In this document: piece after piece, positions 50,204 to 59,546 of the stretch | Numbering within the stretch: position 1 is the first letter of the stretch | Layout of the letters: each line of letters starts with the position of its first letter | Origin: Enterobacteriaceae bacterium UBA2655 | GTDB taxonomy: Bacteria; Pseudomonadota; Gammaproteobacteria; Enterobacterales; Enterobacteriaceae | DNA: 64,000 nucleotides | Assembly: GCA_002359495.1 (NCBI GenBank) | Contig: DENB01000097.1 | Coordinates: forward strand, 11,394-75,393 | Reading direction: 5' to 3' | The notes under the pieces: model-generated | The model's input: only the letters and a program-made list of their open reading frames with translations | What the model was told of the DNA's origin: nothing | Database searches by the model: none | Position numbers and translations under genes: made by a program

Positions 50204-50240
50204 AAAGGGAGCCAGAAATGGCTCCCTTTTGCTTTTGCTT
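50204..50240 (+). terminator. terminator downstream of metK
   Basis: Stem AAAGGGAGCC-AGAAAT-GGCTCCCTTT followed by TGCTTTTGCTTTT. Confidence 0.88.
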
Positions 50241-50531
50241 TTGCTGTTTTCTGCTGTGCCGCCATGCCGGGCTGCGCCTGAATAATTCGGGCAATTTGAA
50301 TCAGTCAATCGGATTGAACCAACCAGTCAATCCCTTTACGGAAAGCACGGCCTGAAGTTAAAAGCGAGGCTTAACTCATTCAGCGTTAATTTTTTTGTGA
50401 CCTGTATCACAATATTTTTCTGAATAAATAGATCCCTGTTCAAGACGTGCTGTCTGTTTATTCTGCTGTCTGCTTACCACGCCAGTTTTAACTTTATCAA
50501 CTACACTTCAATCGCCCGGACTTACAGGTTT

Positions 50532-50547
50532 GTGATAACGCTTACAG
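50532..50547. promoter_or_regulatory. GalR/GalS-type operator 1 of galP
   Basis: GTGATAACGCTTACAG fits the consensus GTGNAANCGNTTNCAC except at positions 5 and 16. Confidence 0.6.
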
Positions 50548-50732
50548 TTTTAAATGCGTTACCTTTCTAAGATTTAGGAATATATCAGCGTAGTTATTTC
50601 CTGAAAAATGCGTTATTTTCAGCGTCATCTGATATCCATAATTCAGAGCGATGTCAGAAACTTAACGGGTGCTATACCTTACTGGTTATTTAACCTTTTT
50701 GGAAAAAAATGCTGAATTCAGGGCTTCAGCGT

Positions 50733-50748
50733 GTGTAACCGGTTACAT
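50733..50748. promoter_or_regulatory. GalR/GalS-type operator 2 of galP
   Basis: GTGTAACCGGTTACAT matches the gal operator consensus at every defined position except the last. It is about 85 bases before the galP ATG. Confidence 0.72.
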
Positions 50749-50830
50749 TAGCGTGATCCGTTTCACAATTTTTCCAAAAGCAGGTTTTTTAACATTGATA
50801 AAAGTAAATATGAATAATTTCGGAGGCAAA

Positions 50831-52228
50831 ATGCCTGGCAATACACCTAAAAGCAGAACGTCAAATAAAGCGATGACTTTCTTTGTCTGCTTTCTTGCGG
50901 CTCTCGCTGGCTTGCTGTTCGGGTTGGATATCGGCGTTATCGCCGGCGCCCTGCCCTTTATCGCGAAAGATTTTAACGTAACCCCTCATGAACAGGAGTG
51001 GATCGTCAGCTCCATGATGTTCGGCGCAGCCGTAGGCGCTATCGGCAGCGGCTGGATGTCTTCCCATCTTGGCCGCAAAAAGAGCCTGATGGCAGGCGCC
51101 ATCCTGTTCGTTATCGGTTCGCTCTGGTCCGCCACGGCGCCGAACCCAGAGATGCTGATCGCCGCTCGCGTGCTGTTGGGCCTGGCGGTAGGCGTCGCTT
51201 CCTACACCGCGCCGCTCTATCTTTCTGAAATCGCGCCGGAGAAAATTCGCGGCAGTATGATTTCGCTCTATCAGCTGATGATCACCATCGGCATCCTTGG
51301 CGCCTACCTTTCCGACACCGCGCTGAGCTTCAGCGGCAACTGGCGCTGGATGCTGGGCGTGATCACCATTCCCGCCGCGCTGCTGCTGGTCGGCGTGTTC
51401 TTCCTGCCAAACAGCCCGCGCTGGCTGGCGGCGAAAGGCAACTTCCGCGATGCGCAACGCGTGCTGGATCGCCTGCGCGACACCAGCGAGCAGGCGAAAC
51501 GCGAGCTGGACGAGATCCGCGAGAGCCTGAAGGTAAAACAGACCGGCTGGGCGCTGTTCCAGAGCAACGGCAATTTCCGTCGCGCGGTGTTCCTCGGCAT
51601 CCTGCTGCAGGTGATGCAGCAGTTTACCGGCATGAACGTCATCATGTACTACGCGCCGAAAATCTTCGAAATCGCCGGTTTCAGCAACACCACCGAGCAG
51701 ATGTGGGGAACGGTGATCGTCGGCCTGGTGAACGTGCTGGCGACCTTTATCGCCATCGGCCTGGTGGACCGCTGGGGACGTAAACCGACGCTGGTGCTGG
51801 GCTTCCTGGTGATGGCTATCGGCATGGGCATTCTTGGCACCATGCTGCATATGGGCATCAATTCGCAGGGCGCGCAGTACTTCGCTATCGCCATGCTGCT
51901 GATGTTCATTATCGGCTTTGCGATGAGCGCCGGTCCGCTGATTTGGGTACTTTGCTCTGAGATCCAGCCGCTGAAAGGTCGCGACTTCGGCATTACCATC
52001 TCTACCACCACCAACTGGATCGCCAACATGATTGTCGGCGCGACCTTCCTGACGATGCTGAACTCGCTGGGCAATGCGCCGACCTTCTGGGTTTACGCCG
52101 CGCTCAACGTCTTCTTTATCCTGCTGACGGTGGCGCTGATCCCGGAAACGAAAAACGTCTCTCTGGAGCACATCGAACGCAACCTGATGGCCGGCCGCAA
52201 GCTGCGCGACATCGGCTCGCACAATTAA
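50831..52228 (+). CDS. galP: galactose:H+ symporter GalP
   Basis: Major-facilitator sugar porter importing galactose and glucose with protons. The 465 residues start at 50831 behind CGGAGG; the frame extends upstream, but the extension contains the operator and no homology. Twelve membrane segments are expected. Motifs are [13 protein letters not shown] near residue 25, G-R-K-K-S near residue 80, [14 protein letters not shown] near residue 130, Q-Q-F-T-G-M-N near residue 262, V-D-R-W-G-R-K-P near residue 315 and the C-terminal P-E-T-K-N-V-S-L-E. It is at the same place as in E. coli. Confidence 0.95.
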   Translation: MPGNTPKSRTSNKAMTFFVCFLAALAGLLFGLDIGVIAGALPFIAKDFNVTPHEQEWIVSSMMFGAAVGAIGSGWMSSHLGRKKSLMAGAILFVIGSLWSATAPNPEMLIAARVLLGLAVGVASYTAPLYLSEIAPEKIRGSMISLYQLMITIGILGAYLSDTALSFSGNWRWMLGVITIPAALLLVGVFFLPNSPRWLAAKGNFRDAQRVLDRLRDTSEQAKRELDEIRESLKVKQTGWALFQSNGNFRRAVFLGILLQVMQQFTGMNVIMYYAPKIFEIAGFSNTTEQMWGTVIVGLVNVLATFIAIGLVDRWGRKPTLVLGFLVMAIGMGILGTMLHMGINSQGAQYFAIAMLLMFIIGFAMSAGPLIWVLCSEIQPLKGRDFGITISTTTNWIANMIVGATFLTMLNSLGNAPTFWVYAALNVFFILLTVALIPETKNVSLEHIERNLMAGRKLRDIGSHN

Positions 52229-52248
52229 GTTTGTTGCGGCACTAACAG

Positions 52249-52277
52249 AAACGGCGGGCTTGTCCCGCCGTTTTTAT
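52249..52277 (+). terminator. terminator downstream of galP
   Basis: Stem AAACGGCGGG-CTTGT-CCCGCCGTTT with a TTTTTATTT tail. Confidence 0.9.
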
Positions 52278-52320
52278 TTCCCCGTTGAGTTCCAATCTGA
52301 CTCGCCTTATGCTTGCCGGC

Positions 52321-52839
52321 ATGAAAGCGCCTCGTCTCCCTATCGCTCTACAGCAAGCCGTGATGCGCTCGCTGCGCGAACATTTGCAATCAGCTAACCG
52401 CCAGCTGGAAAGCGATTACGCCGAACCGAAACTGGTTTACCAACAGCGCGGCACCGCTGCGGGCACTGCCTGGCTGGAGAAGTGGGAAATCCGTCTGAAT
52501 CCGGTGCTGCTGCTGGAGAACCAGCAGGCGTTTATCGAAGAGGTGGTGCCGCACGAGCTGGCGCATCTGCTGACATGGAAACACTTCGGCCGCGTGCCGC
52601 CGCACGGCAAAGAGTGGAAATGGATGATGGAGAGCGTGCTTGGCGTCCCGGCGCGTCGCACCCATCAATTCGAAATCGACTCGGTGCGCAGCCGCACCTT
52701 CGCCTATCGCTGCCGCTGCCAGCAGCACCAGCTTACGGTGCGCCGTCATAACCGCATTCTGCGCGGCGAAAGCGAGTATCGCTGCGTCTGCTGCGGCACT
52801 TTGCTGCAACCCGGCGAATTCAGCGCAACCCAGGCTTGA
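52321..52839 (+). CDS. sprT: SprT family zinc metalloprotein
   Basis: SprT-like zinc-binding protein (DUF335/SprT) of poorly known function, related to the SPRTN protease domain. The 172 residues start at ATG 52321 ([12 protein letters not shown]); a TTG start 12 codons earlier overlaps the galP terminator region and is not conserved. The zinc motif H-E-L-A-H is near residue 78. The second metal region G-K-E-W-K-W-M-M is near 98, and a C-terminal zinc ribbon is formed by Y-R-C-R-C and Y-R-C-V-C-C-G. It is 63 bases upstream of endA. Confidence 0.92.
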   Translation: MKAPRLPIALQQAVMRSLREHLQSANRQLESDYAEPKLVYQQRGTAAGTAWLEKWEIRLNPVLLLENQQAFIEEVVPHELAHLLTWKHFGRVPPHGKEWKWMMESVLGVPARRTHQFEIDSVRSRTFAYRCRCQQHQLTVRRHNRILRGESEYRCVCCGTLLQPGEFSATQA

Positions 52840-52902
52840 TTCTCATTCCGCCTGAGAGATCATTCTGGTACCCTGCCGCTTTTTTGATGAACCGGTACGG
52901 AC

Positions 52903-53610
52903 ATGTCTCGCAAAATTGCTCTCGCTTTTTCACTGCTTCTCTCCCCGCTTGTCGCCCACAGCCTGAGTCTGAATAACTATCACCAGAACAATTTTCAGCA
53001 GGCAAAAACTTACGCGGCCAGCATCAACGCCGACGCCCCCGGCTCCTTCTACTGCGGCTGCAAGATCAACTGGCAAGGTAAAAAAGGCGTTCCCGATCTC
53101 GCCTCCTGCGGCTATCAGGCGCGCAAAAACGCCAACCGCGCCAGCCGCATCGAGTGGGAGCACGTGGTGCCCGCCTGGGAATTCGGTCATCAGCGTCAGT
53201 GCTGGCAAAACGGCGGCCGTAAAAATTGCAGCAAGGACGCGGGCTATCGCCGTATCGAATCCGACCTGCATAACCTGCAACCGGCGGTAGGCGAAGTTAA
53301 CGGCGATCGCGGTAACTTCCAGTACAGCCAGTGGAACGGCAGCGAAAAACAGTATGGCCAATGCAGCATGAAGATCGATTTCAAAAACAAGCTTGCCGAG
53401 CCGCCGGCGCGGGCGCGCGGGGCGATCGCCCGCACCTATTTCTATATGCGCGACCAGTACCAGCTGCGCCTGTCGCGCCAGCAAACCCAGCTCTACGCCG
53501 TCTGGGATAAACAGTATCCGGTGACCGCTTGGGAGTGCGAACGCGACGCGCGCATCGCTAAAGTGCAGGGCAACCATAACCCATATGTGCAGCGCGCTTG
53601 CCAGCGCTAA
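52903..53610 (+). CDS. endA: periplasmic DNA-specific endonuclease I
   Basis: Secreted non-specific double-strand DNase. The 235-residue precursor has a signal peptide (M-S-R-K then hydrophobic, cleavage near residue 20). The beta-beta-alpha-metal catalytic motif is [10 protein letters not shown] near residue 82, followed by the Asn of D-L-H-N-L-x-P near residue 122 and N-G-D-R-G-N-F. Cysteines in Y-C-G-C, S-C-G, Q-C-W and N-C-S suggest disulphides, as in E. coli EndA. Confidence 0.95.
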   Translation: MSRKIALAFSLLLSPLVAHSLSLNNYHQNNFQQAKTYAASINADAPGSFYCGCKINWQGKKGVPDLASCGYQARKNANRASRIEWEHVVPAWEFGHQRQCWQNGGRKNCSKDAGYRRIESDLHNLQPAVGEVNGDRGNFQYSQWNGSEKQYGQCSMKIDFKNKLAEPPARARGAIARTYFYMRDQYQLRLSRQQTQLYAVWDKQYPVTAWECERDARIAKVQGNHNPYVQRACQR

Positions 53611-53685
53611 AAATCCTGCCCTACACTATCACCTTTCTTCACGTTGCCGTGCGCTCGCGCACGGCATAATGCTGGCAGGATCCGC

Positions 53686-54417
53686 ATGCGCATACCTCGC
53701 ATTTATCACCCCGAACCGTTACAACCCGGCAGCGAAATTTTCCTTAATGACGACGCCGCCAACCATGTAGGCCGCGTGCTGCGCATGTCCGTCGGCCAGC
53801 GCCTGGAGCTGTTCGATGGCAGTAATCTGACTTTTGTCGCCGAGATCACACAGGCCGATAAAAAACGTGTAAAAGTAACTGTCCTTGAAAGCCAGCAGGA
53901 CGATCGCGAGTCGCCGCTGTTTCTACATCTCGGCCAGGTGATGTCGCGCGGCGAAAAAATGGAATTCACTATCCAAAAATCGATCGAACTGGGCGTCAAT
54001 GTGATAACGCCCTTGTTTTCTGAACGCTGCGGCGTAAAGCTGGATGCCGATCGGCTGGCGAAAAAGATTCAGCAATGGCAAAAAATCGCGATCGCCGCCT
54101 GCGAGCAGTGCGGCCGCAACCGCGTGCCGGAAATTCGCGAGGCGATGACGCTGGAAGCCTGGTGCGCCGAGGCGGATGAGAGCCTGAAGCTTAACCTGCA
54201 TCCACGCGCCAGCCACAGCATCAATACGCTGCCGCAGCCGGTCGAACGCGTGCGCTTGCTGATTGGCCCGGAAGGCGGGTTGTCAGCGGACGAGATCGCG
54301 ATGACCGGCGAGCATGGATTTACCGATATCCTGCTTGGCCCACGCGTGCTGCGTACCGAAACGACCGCGCTGACGGCCATTACGGCACTTCAGGTGAGGT
54401 TTGGCGACTTAGGTTGA
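53686..54417 (+). CDS. rsmE: 16S rRNA m3U1498 methyltransferase
   Basis: SPOUT-class methyltransferase modifying U1498 of 16S rRNA. The 243 residues start at M-R-I-P-R-I-Y (53686). The N-terminal PUA-like part carries [12 protein letters not shown]. The C-terminal knot shows L-I-G-P-E-G-G-L-S near residue 197 and [12 protein letters not shown] near residue 219 for SAM binding. It lies between endA and gshB, as in E. coli. Confidence 0.95.
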   Translation: MRIPRIYHPEPLQPGSEIFLNDDAANHVGRVLRMSVGQRLELFDGSNLTFVAEITQADKKRVKVTVLESQQDDRESPLFLHLGQVMSRGEKMEFTIQKSIELGVNVITPLFSERCGVKLDADRLAKKIQQWQKIAIAACEQCGRNRVPEIREAMTLEAWCAEADESLKLNLHPRASHSINTLPQPVERVRLLIGPEGGLSADEIAMTGEHGFTDILLGPRVLRTETTALTAITALQVRFGDLG

Positions 54418-54534
54418 TAGATAATTCCCGGCTATATAAAGACGCACGCGCACTCAACGGCGTCCTGACTGGTCAGCAAAGGCTGCCCGCACGGAACGGG
54501 GCGGAAAGCGATCCGCCTCATCGAGGAGAGAATA

Positions 54535-55479
54535 ATGATTAAACTTGGCATCGTAATGGACCCGATTTCGTCCATTAACATTAAAAAAGACACCAGCTTC
54601 GCCATGTTGCTGGAAGCACAGCGCCGCGGTTATGAAATTCACTACATGGAAATGGGCGACCTCTCCCTGCGCGGCGGCGTTGCCTGGGCGCGCACCCGTC
54701 TGCTGAGCGTGGATCAGAACTATAACAAATGGTATGAATTCGGCAGCGAACAGGAGATCCCGCTGGCCGATCTCAACGTCGTGCTGATGCGCAAAGACCC
54801 GCCGTTCGACACCGAATTCATCTACGCCACCTATATCCTTGAGCGCGCCGAAGAGCTGGGCACGCTGATCGTCAACAAACCGCAGAGCCTGCGCGACTGC
54901 AATGAAAAGCTTTACACCGCCTGGTTCGCCGAGCTGACGCCGGATACGCTGGTGACGCGCAGCAAAGAGAAACTGCGCGCCTTCTGGCAGGAGCATGGCG
55001 ACATTATCCTCAAGCCGTTGGACGGCATGGGCGGCACCTCGATCTTCCGCGTTAAGCAGGGCGATCCTAACTTTTCGGTGATCACCGAAGCCCTGACCAA
55101 CTACGGCCGCTTCTACTGCATGGCGCAGAACTACGTGCCTGCGATTAAAGGGGGCGATAAGCGCGTGCTGGTGGTGGACGGCGAGCCGGTGCCTTACTGC
55201 CTGGCGCGCATTCCGCAATCGGGCGAAACTCGCGGCAACCTGGCGGCGGGCGGGCGCGGCGAAGCCCGTCCTCTAAGCGAAAGCGACTGGGAAATCGCGC
55301 GTCGCGTTGGCCCAACGTTGAAGGCGAAGGGGCTAATTTTTGTCGGACTGGATATTATCGGTGATAAACTAACTGAAGTTAACGTGACCAGCCCGACCTG
55401 CGTGCGTGAAATTGAAGCAGCTTTCCCGGTCTCCATTACCGGCATGTTAATGGATGCGATCGAGAAACGTCTGGGCTGA
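54535..55479 (+). CDS. gshB: glutathione synthetase
   Basis: ATP-grasp ligase joining gamma-glutamylcysteine and glycine. The 314-residue product begins M-I-K-L-G-I-V-M-D-P behind GAGGAGAG. ATP-grasp elements include D-I-I-L-K-P-L-D-G-M-G-G near residue 157, the loop P-A-I-K-G-G-D-K-R-V-L near residue 202, G-N-L-A-A-G-G near residue 235, and V-N-V-T-S-P-T-C near residue 281. A 117-base gap with no terminator follows rsmE, so co-transcription is possible. Confidence 0.97.
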   Translation: MIKLGIVMDPISSINIKKDTSFAMLLEAQRRGYEIHYMEMGDLSLRGGVAWARTRLLSVDQNYNKWYEFGSEQEIPLADLNVVLMRKDPPFDTEFIYATYILERAEELGTLIVNKPQSLRDCNEKLYTAWFAELTPDTLVTRSKEKLRAFWQEHGDIILKPLDGMGGTSIFRVKQGDPNFSVITEALTNYGRFYCMAQNYVPAIKGGDKRVLVVDGEPVPYCLARIPQSGETRGNLAAGGRGEARPLSESDWEIARRVGPTLKAKGLIFVGLDIIGDKLTEVNVTSPTCVREIEAAFPVSITGMLMDAIEKRLG

Positions 55480-55562
55480 GCATAAAGACGGAACGCGCCG
55501 TCATCAACCCATTACCGGCGCTGCGCCTGCAGCGTCGGTAACCATTGCTAAATCGAGTGAGA

Positions 55563-56126
55563 ATGAATTTACAGCATCATTTTTTGATTGCGATGCCTTC
55601 GCTGCAGGATCCTTTATTTAAGCGCTCGGTGGTTTATGTCTGCGAGCATAACGACGAAGGCGCCATGGGTCTGATTGTGAACAAGCCGCTGGAAAACCTG
55701 ACGGTAGAAGGCATCCTGAAGAAACTCAAAATTACGCCCGGCGAGCGCGATCCCGCCATCAAGCTTGATAAGCCGGTGTTCGCCGGCGGCCCGCTGGCGG
55801 AAGACCGGGGTTTTATTTTGCATTCGGCTCAACATACCTACGCCTCCAGCATCCGCATTTCAGATAACACCGTGATCACCACCTCACGCGACGTCCTGGA
55901 AGCGATCGGCACGCCCGCGCAGCCGGATCATGTTCTGGTGGCGCTCGGCTACTGCGCCTGGGAAAAAGATCAGCTGGAAAACGAGCTGCTGGAAAACGCC
56001 TGGCTCACCACGCCGGCCAACAGCAACATTTTGTTCCAGACCCCCGTCGCTGAACGTTGGCGCGAAGCAGCGAAAAGCTTAGGGATAGACATTCACAACA
56101 TGACCAGCGATGCCGGACACGCCTGA
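55563..56126 (+). CDS. yqgE: YqgE/AlgH family protein
   Basis: Conserved protein of unknown function (DUF179/AlgH). The 187 residues begin [12 protein letters not shown] at 55563, as in E. coli. Conserved segments are [23 protein letters not shown] near residue 76 and L-G-Y-C-A-W near residue 130. The stop overlaps the ruvX start (TGATG), so the two are coupled, a pairing seen widely in proteobacteria. Confidence 0.94.
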   Translation: MNLQHHFLIAMPSLQDPLFKRSVVYVCEHNDEGAMGLIVNKPLENLTVEGILKKLKITPGERDPAIKLDKPVFAGGPLAEDRGFILHSAQHTYASSIRISDNTVITTSRDVLEAIGTPAQPDHVLVALGYCAWEKDQLENELLENAWLTTPANSNILFQTPVAERWREAAKSLGIDIHNMTSDAGHA

Positions 56127-56542
56127 TGCCGACGCAAACTCTGTTAGGCTTTGACTTCGGCACGAAAAGCATCGGCGTGGCGGTCGGTCAGCAGTTGACC
56201 GGCACCGCCCGTCCATTGACCGCGCTGAAAGCGCAGGACGGCACGCCAGACTGGAACCTGATTGAGCGTTTGTTGAAAGAGTGGCAGCCCGATCTCGTGG
56301 TGGTGGGCCTGCCGCTAAACATGGACGGCACTGAGCAGCTGCTGACCGCGCGTGCGCGCAAGTTCGCCAACCGCCTGCATGGCCGCTTCGGCATTCGGGT
56401 TGAGCTGCAGGACGAGCGCCTGAGCACCGTTGAAGCGCGCGCGGCGCTGTTCGAACGCGGCGGCTATCGCGCCCTGAATAAAGGCCATGTCGACGCGCAG
56501 TCAGCGGTCATCATCCTGCAGGACTGGTTCGACAACCATTAA
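56126..56542 (+). CDS. ruvX: RuvX (YqgF), RNase H-fold nuclease
   Basis: Small RNase H-like protein implicated in Holliday-junction resolution and in 16S rRNA 5'-end maturation in different bacteria. The 138 residues start at 56126, overlapping yqgE. They contain [14 protein letters not shown] near residue 6 (catalytic Asp), G-L-P-L-N-M-D-G-T near residue 60, [10 protein letters not shown] near residue 95 and the last acidic residue in H-V-D-A-Q-S-A near residue 119. Confidence 0.95.
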   Translation: MPTQTLLGFDFGTKSIGVAVGQQLTGTARPLTALKAQDGTPDWNLIERLLKEWQPDLVVVGLPLNMDGTEQLLTARARKFANRLHGRFGIRVELQDERLSTVEARAALFERGGYRALNKGHVDAQSAVIILQDWFDNH

Positions 56543-56609
56543 GCCTGCCGCCCGTCTCAAACGCGCTAAGCCTGCGCGTCCGGCCTGGTAAAGCCTTCTC
56601 GTTGTCGCC

Positions 56610-56649
56610 GACGCGCCTGTCGGCCATTCGACGCGCCTGTCGGCCATTC
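56610..56649. repeat. exact 20-bp tandem duplication at the 3' end of yggR
   Basis: The 20 bases at 56610-56629 are repeated without change at 56630-56649, so the second copy reaches into the yggR stop codon (56650-56648). A partial third copy of the core GCGCCTGTCGGC occurs inside yggR at about 56671-56682. Confidence 0.9.
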
Positions 56650-57640
56650 AAAGCAGCCCCTCCTGCTGGCGCGCCTGTCGGCTCTGCTCAAAGGTTTGCA
56701 TTCCCGCCTGCGATCCGGTTTGCAGCACGCCGGGAATCTGGTGCATTTTGCCCTCGCGGATCAGATTGGCGACCGCCGGCGTGTTGATCAGCAGTTCAAA
56801 CAACCCGACGCGCCCCCCTTCGCGCGTCTTCTCCAGCCGCTGAGCCAGCACCGCTTTCAGGCTACCGGCCAGCTGCGTGCGCACCAGGTTTTTCTCTTCG
56901 GCGGGAAAGACATCCACCAGACGATCCACCGCCTGCGCCGCGCCGCGGGTGTGCAGGGTCGCCAGCACCAGATGGCCCGTCTCCGCCGCCGTCAGCGCCA
57001 GACGAATGGTTTCGCTGTCGCGCAGTTCGCCGAGCAAAATGACGTCGGGATCTTCGCGTAGCGCCGCCTTCAGCCCCAGCGCAAACGAGCCGCAGTGCTG
57101 GCCGACCTCCCGCTGCTGAATCAGAGAACGCTGACTGCGATGAATCACTTCAATGGGATCTTCCAGCGTGATGATATGTCGCCGCTGCTCACGGTTAAGG
57201 GCGTCGATCATCGCGGCCAGGGTAGTCGATTTGCCGCTGCCGGTGGCGCCGACGATCAAAATCAGTCCCGCCTCCAGCAGCAACAGCGCAGGTGCCGCCG
57301 CAGGCAGGCGCAACGTTTCAAGCTGCGGCGCGCGGCTGGCGATATTGCGCAGCGCCAGCGACAGACCGCAGCGCTGAATAAACAGATTAGCGCGCAGGCG
57401 AGCGCCCTGCGCCAGAGTAATGGCGAAATCCACATGCCCCTGCTCCGCCAGCTGGCTGCGCTGGCTGGCGTCCAGCCACTGCGCCATAAAGGATTCCAGC
57501 CACTGCGCCTCGACCACAGGCTGATCCGGCACCGCCTCCAGCTCGCCCTGTCGCCGCCAGTGCGGCAAATGTCCGCTGCAGAGGTGCAGATCGGCCGCGT
57601 TATGCTTTACACTAAGGCTCACTATTTCATCCAGATCCAT
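56648..57640 (-). CDS. yggR: PilT-like ATPase YggR
   Basis: Type II/IV secretion superfamily ATPase similar to the pilus-retraction motor PilT. In E. coli its role is undefined. The 330 residues show Walker A G-A-T-G-S-G-K-S-T near residue 130, an Asp box (I-T-L-E-D-P-I-E), Walker B R-E-D-P-D-V-I-L-L-G-E-L-R-D near residue 192 and the His box G-H-L-V-L-A-T-L-H-T near residue 220. It is divergent from yggS with only 16 bases between the start codons. Other type IV pilus genes are not in this window. Confidence 0.92.
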   Translation of the reverse strand: MDLDEIVSLSVKHNAADLHLCSGHLPHWRRQGELEAVPDQPVVEAQWLESFMAQWLDASQRSQLAEQGHVDFAITLAQGARLRANLFIQRCGLSLALRNIASRAPQLETLRLPAAAPALLLLEAGLILIVGATGSGKSTTLAAMIDALNREQRRHIITLEDPIEVIHRSQRSLIQQREVGQHCGSFALGLKAALREDPDVILLGELRDSETIRLALTAAETGHLVLATLHTRGAAQAVDRLVDVFPAEEKNLVRTQLAGSLKAVLAQRLEKTREGGRVGLFELLINTPAVANLIREGKMHQIPGVLQTGSQAGMQTFEQSRQARQQEGLL

Positions 57641-57656
57641 CTCTATTCTCCCGACT

Positions 57657-58364
57657 ATGACCTCTATTCAGCACAACCTACAGCAAGTCCGCCAGCGTAT
57701 CTCCGCGGCCGCGCAGCGTTGCGGGCGCGATCCGCAAGAAATCACCCTGCTTGCAGTGAGCAAAACCAAACCTGCGAGCGCTGTCGAAGAGGCCGCCGCC
57801 GCCGGGCAGCTCGCCTTCGGGGAAAATTACGTGCAGGAGGGGGTTGAAAAGATCCAGGCGCTGGCCGCACATCCCTCTTTGCAATGGCATTTTATCGGGC
57901 CGTTGCAGTCGAACAAAAGCCGTCTGGTGGCGGAGCATTTCGCCTGGTGCCACACGGTGGATCGCCTGCGCATCGCTCAGCGCCTCAACGATCAGCGCCC
58001 GGCGGCGGCGCCGCCGCTGAACGTGTTAATTCAGGTAAATATCAGTGACGAAAACAGCAAATCTGGCATCATGCTGGAGGCGTTGCCGGAACTGGCGCAG
58101 GCGGTCGCCGCCCTGCCCCGGCTGCGGCTGCGCGGCCTGATGGCGATCCCTGCGCCTGAAAGCGACTATCAGCGTCAGCTTGCCGTCTGCCAGCAGATGG
58201 CCGCCGCGTTTGCATCGCTGAAGCTTCACTATCCTGACGTCGATACGCTTTCTCTGGGAATGAGCGACGACATGGAAGCCGCCATCGCGGCAGGCAGCAC
58301 TATGGTGCGCATCGGCACTGCCATTTTCGGCGCGCGCGATTATGCACAGCAACCACAACAATAA
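57657..58364 (+). CDS. yggS: PLP homeostasis protein YggS
   Basis: Cytosolic pyridoxal-phosphate-binding protein of the PLPBP family. It buffers PLP and affects amino-acid pools and has no known enzyme activity. The 235 residues have the PLP lysine in A-V-S-K-T-K-P (residue 36), G-E-N-Y-V-Q-E near residue 56, W-H-F-I-G-P-L-Q-S-N-K near residue 80, and the phosphate-binding L-S-L-G-M-S-D-D-M and R-I-G-T-A-I-F-G at the end. It is first of the yggS-yggT-rdgB-hemW group. Confidence 0.95.
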   Translation: MTSIQHNLQQVRQRISAAAQRCGRDPQEITLLAVSKTKPASAVEEAAAAGQLAFGENYVQEGVEKIQALAAHPSLQWHFIGPLQSNKSRLVAEHFAWCHTVDRLRIAQRLNDQRPAAAPPLNVLIQVNISDENSKSGIMLEALPELAQAVAALPRLRLRGLMAIPAPESDYQRQLAVCQQMAAAFASLKLHYPDVDTLSLGMSDDMEAAIAAGSTMVRIGTAIFGARDYAQQPQQ

Positions 58365-58376
58365 TTGAGGAATCTC

Positions 58377-58931
58377 ATGTTAACACTGACGTTTTTAGTC
58401 AAAACCCTGATCGATCTCTACGTCATGGTGCTGCTGCTGCGCATCTGGATGCAGTGGTCGCGCTGTGATTTTTATAATCCGCTGTCGCAGTTCGTGGTCA
58501 AAGTGACCCAGCCGGTAGTCAAGCCGCTGCGCCGCATTCTTCCGGCGCTCGGTCCGATCGACAGCGCCTCGCTGCTGCTGGCCTTTATCCTGACCACGCT
58601 GAAATATCCGATTTTGCTGCTGATTCAGGTCGGCGTCTTCTCGGTCGATCCCACCAATTTGCTGGTCGGCCTGCTCTCGTTGCTGAAATCGGCCGGTTAT
58701 CTGGTGTTCTGGGTGATTATCATTCGTTCGCTGATGAGCTGGATTAGCCAGGGCCGCGGCGCGATCGACTATGTGCTGATTCAGCTCACCGAGCCGCTGA
58801 TGGCGCCCGTGCGTCGTTTTCTGCCAGCGATGGGCGGCATCGACTTCTCTGCGATGATCGTTATTCTGGTGCTTTACGCCCTGAACTTCCTCGGCATGGA
58901 CCTGTTCCCCGGTCTCTGGTACCTGCTGTAA
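58377..58931 (+). CDS. yggT: YggT family inner-membrane protein
   Basis: Integral membrane protein of two YggT repeats, each a membrane helix pair. It has been associated with osmotic/ion tolerance in related bacteria, with mechanism unknown. The 184 residues start at ATG 58377 with TGAGGA upstream; a TTG four codons earlier is less likely. The repeat is visible: N-P-L-S-Q-F-V-V-K-V-T-Q-P-V-V-K-P-L-R-R-I-L-P near residue 33 resembles I-Q-L-T-E-P-L-M-A-P-V-R-R-F-L-P near residue 137. In E. coli yggU follows; here rdgB follows after 21 bases. Confidence 0.93.
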   Translation: MLTLTFLVKTLIDLYVMVLLLRIWMQWSRCDFYNPLSQFVVKVTQPVVKPLRRILPALGPIDSASLLLAFILTTLKYPILLLIQVGVFSVDPTNLLVGLLSLLKSAGYLVFWVIIIRSLMSWISQGRGAIDYVLIQLTEPLMAPVRRFLPAMGGIDFSAMIVILVLYALNFLGMDLFPGLWYLL

Positions 58932-58952
58932 TTCATGAATTCTGGAACTGTT

Positions 58953-59546
58953 ATGCAAAAAGTTGTACTCGCTACCGGCAATCCCGGCAAAGTCCGCGAA
59001 CTGGCCGATCTGCTGACCGCCTTCGGCCTGGATATCGTGGCGCAAACCGATCTCGGCGTGGAGTCTGCTGAGGAAACCGGCCTGACCTTTATTGAGAACG
59101 CCCTTCTCAAAGCGCGTCATGCGGCGCAGGTCACCGGCCTGCCGGCGATAGCGGACGATTCCGGCCTGGCGGTGGATGCGCTTGGCGGCGCGCCGGGCAT
59201 CTGGTCGGCGCGCTATGCGGGCGAGGATGCCAACGATCGTCAGAATCTGGAGAAGCTGCTGACGGCGATGGAGCCGGTGCCGGACGGCGAGCGTCAGGCG
59301 CAGTTCCACTGCGTACTGGTCTATTTGCGTCACGCGGACGATCCGACGCCGCTGGTGTTTCACGGCAGCTGGGCGGGCGAAATTACCCGCGCAGCGGCGG
59401 GCGAAGGCGGCTTCGGCTACGATCCGGTGTTCTGGCTGTCGCAGCTGGGCAAAACCGCGGCGGAGCTGAGCAAAGACGAAAAGCGCGCCATTTCCCACCG
59501 CGGCAAGGCGCTGGCGCAGCTGTTGGATGCGATGCGCAATGCTTAA
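58953..59546 (+). CDS. rdgB: RdgB, dITP/XTP pyrophosphatase
   Basis: Ham1-family enzyme that removes non-canonical purine nucleoside triphosphates (dITP, XTP). The 197 residues start [10 protein letters not shown] (58953), as in E. coli; an ATG 6 codons upstream is possible but weaker. Motifs are T-G-N-x-G-K near residue 8, [11 protein letters not shown] near residue 37, A-D-D-S-G-L near residue 67, G-G-F-G-Y-D-P near residue 150 and S-H-R-G-K-A near residue 178. It overlaps hemW by 8 bases. Confidence 0.96.
   Translation: MQKVVLATGNPGKVRELADLLTAFGLDIVAQTDLGVESAEETGLTFIENALLKARHAAQVTGLPAIADDSGLAVDALGGAPGIWSARYAGEDANDRQNLEKLLTAMEPVPDGERQAQFHCVLVYLRHADDPTPLVFHGSWAGEITRAAAGEGGFGYDPVFWLSQLGKTAAELSKDEKRAISHRGKALAQLLDAMRNA

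Larger units (their letters stand above)
50241..50830 (+). promoter_or_regulatory. galP promoter region with CRP site
   Basis: About 590 non-coding bases. TGTGA-CCTGTA-TCACA at 50396-50411 is a perfect CRP core site. A possible -10 (AATAAATAGA) follows 15-20 bases later, compatible with class II activation. Two GalR/GalS-type operators lie downstream (separate entries). Sugar-responsive, glucose-repressed transcription of galP is the expected result. Confidence 0.75.

Noticed and set aside
50861..52222. Long open frame antisense to galP (453 codons)
   Set aside because: Shadow of a well-identified transporter; His/Gln/Arg-rich with no membrane segments or motifs.
58395..59498. Long frame antisense to yggT and rdgB
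   Set aside because: Spans two genuine genes on the other strand, with Arg/Gln/His-biased composition.
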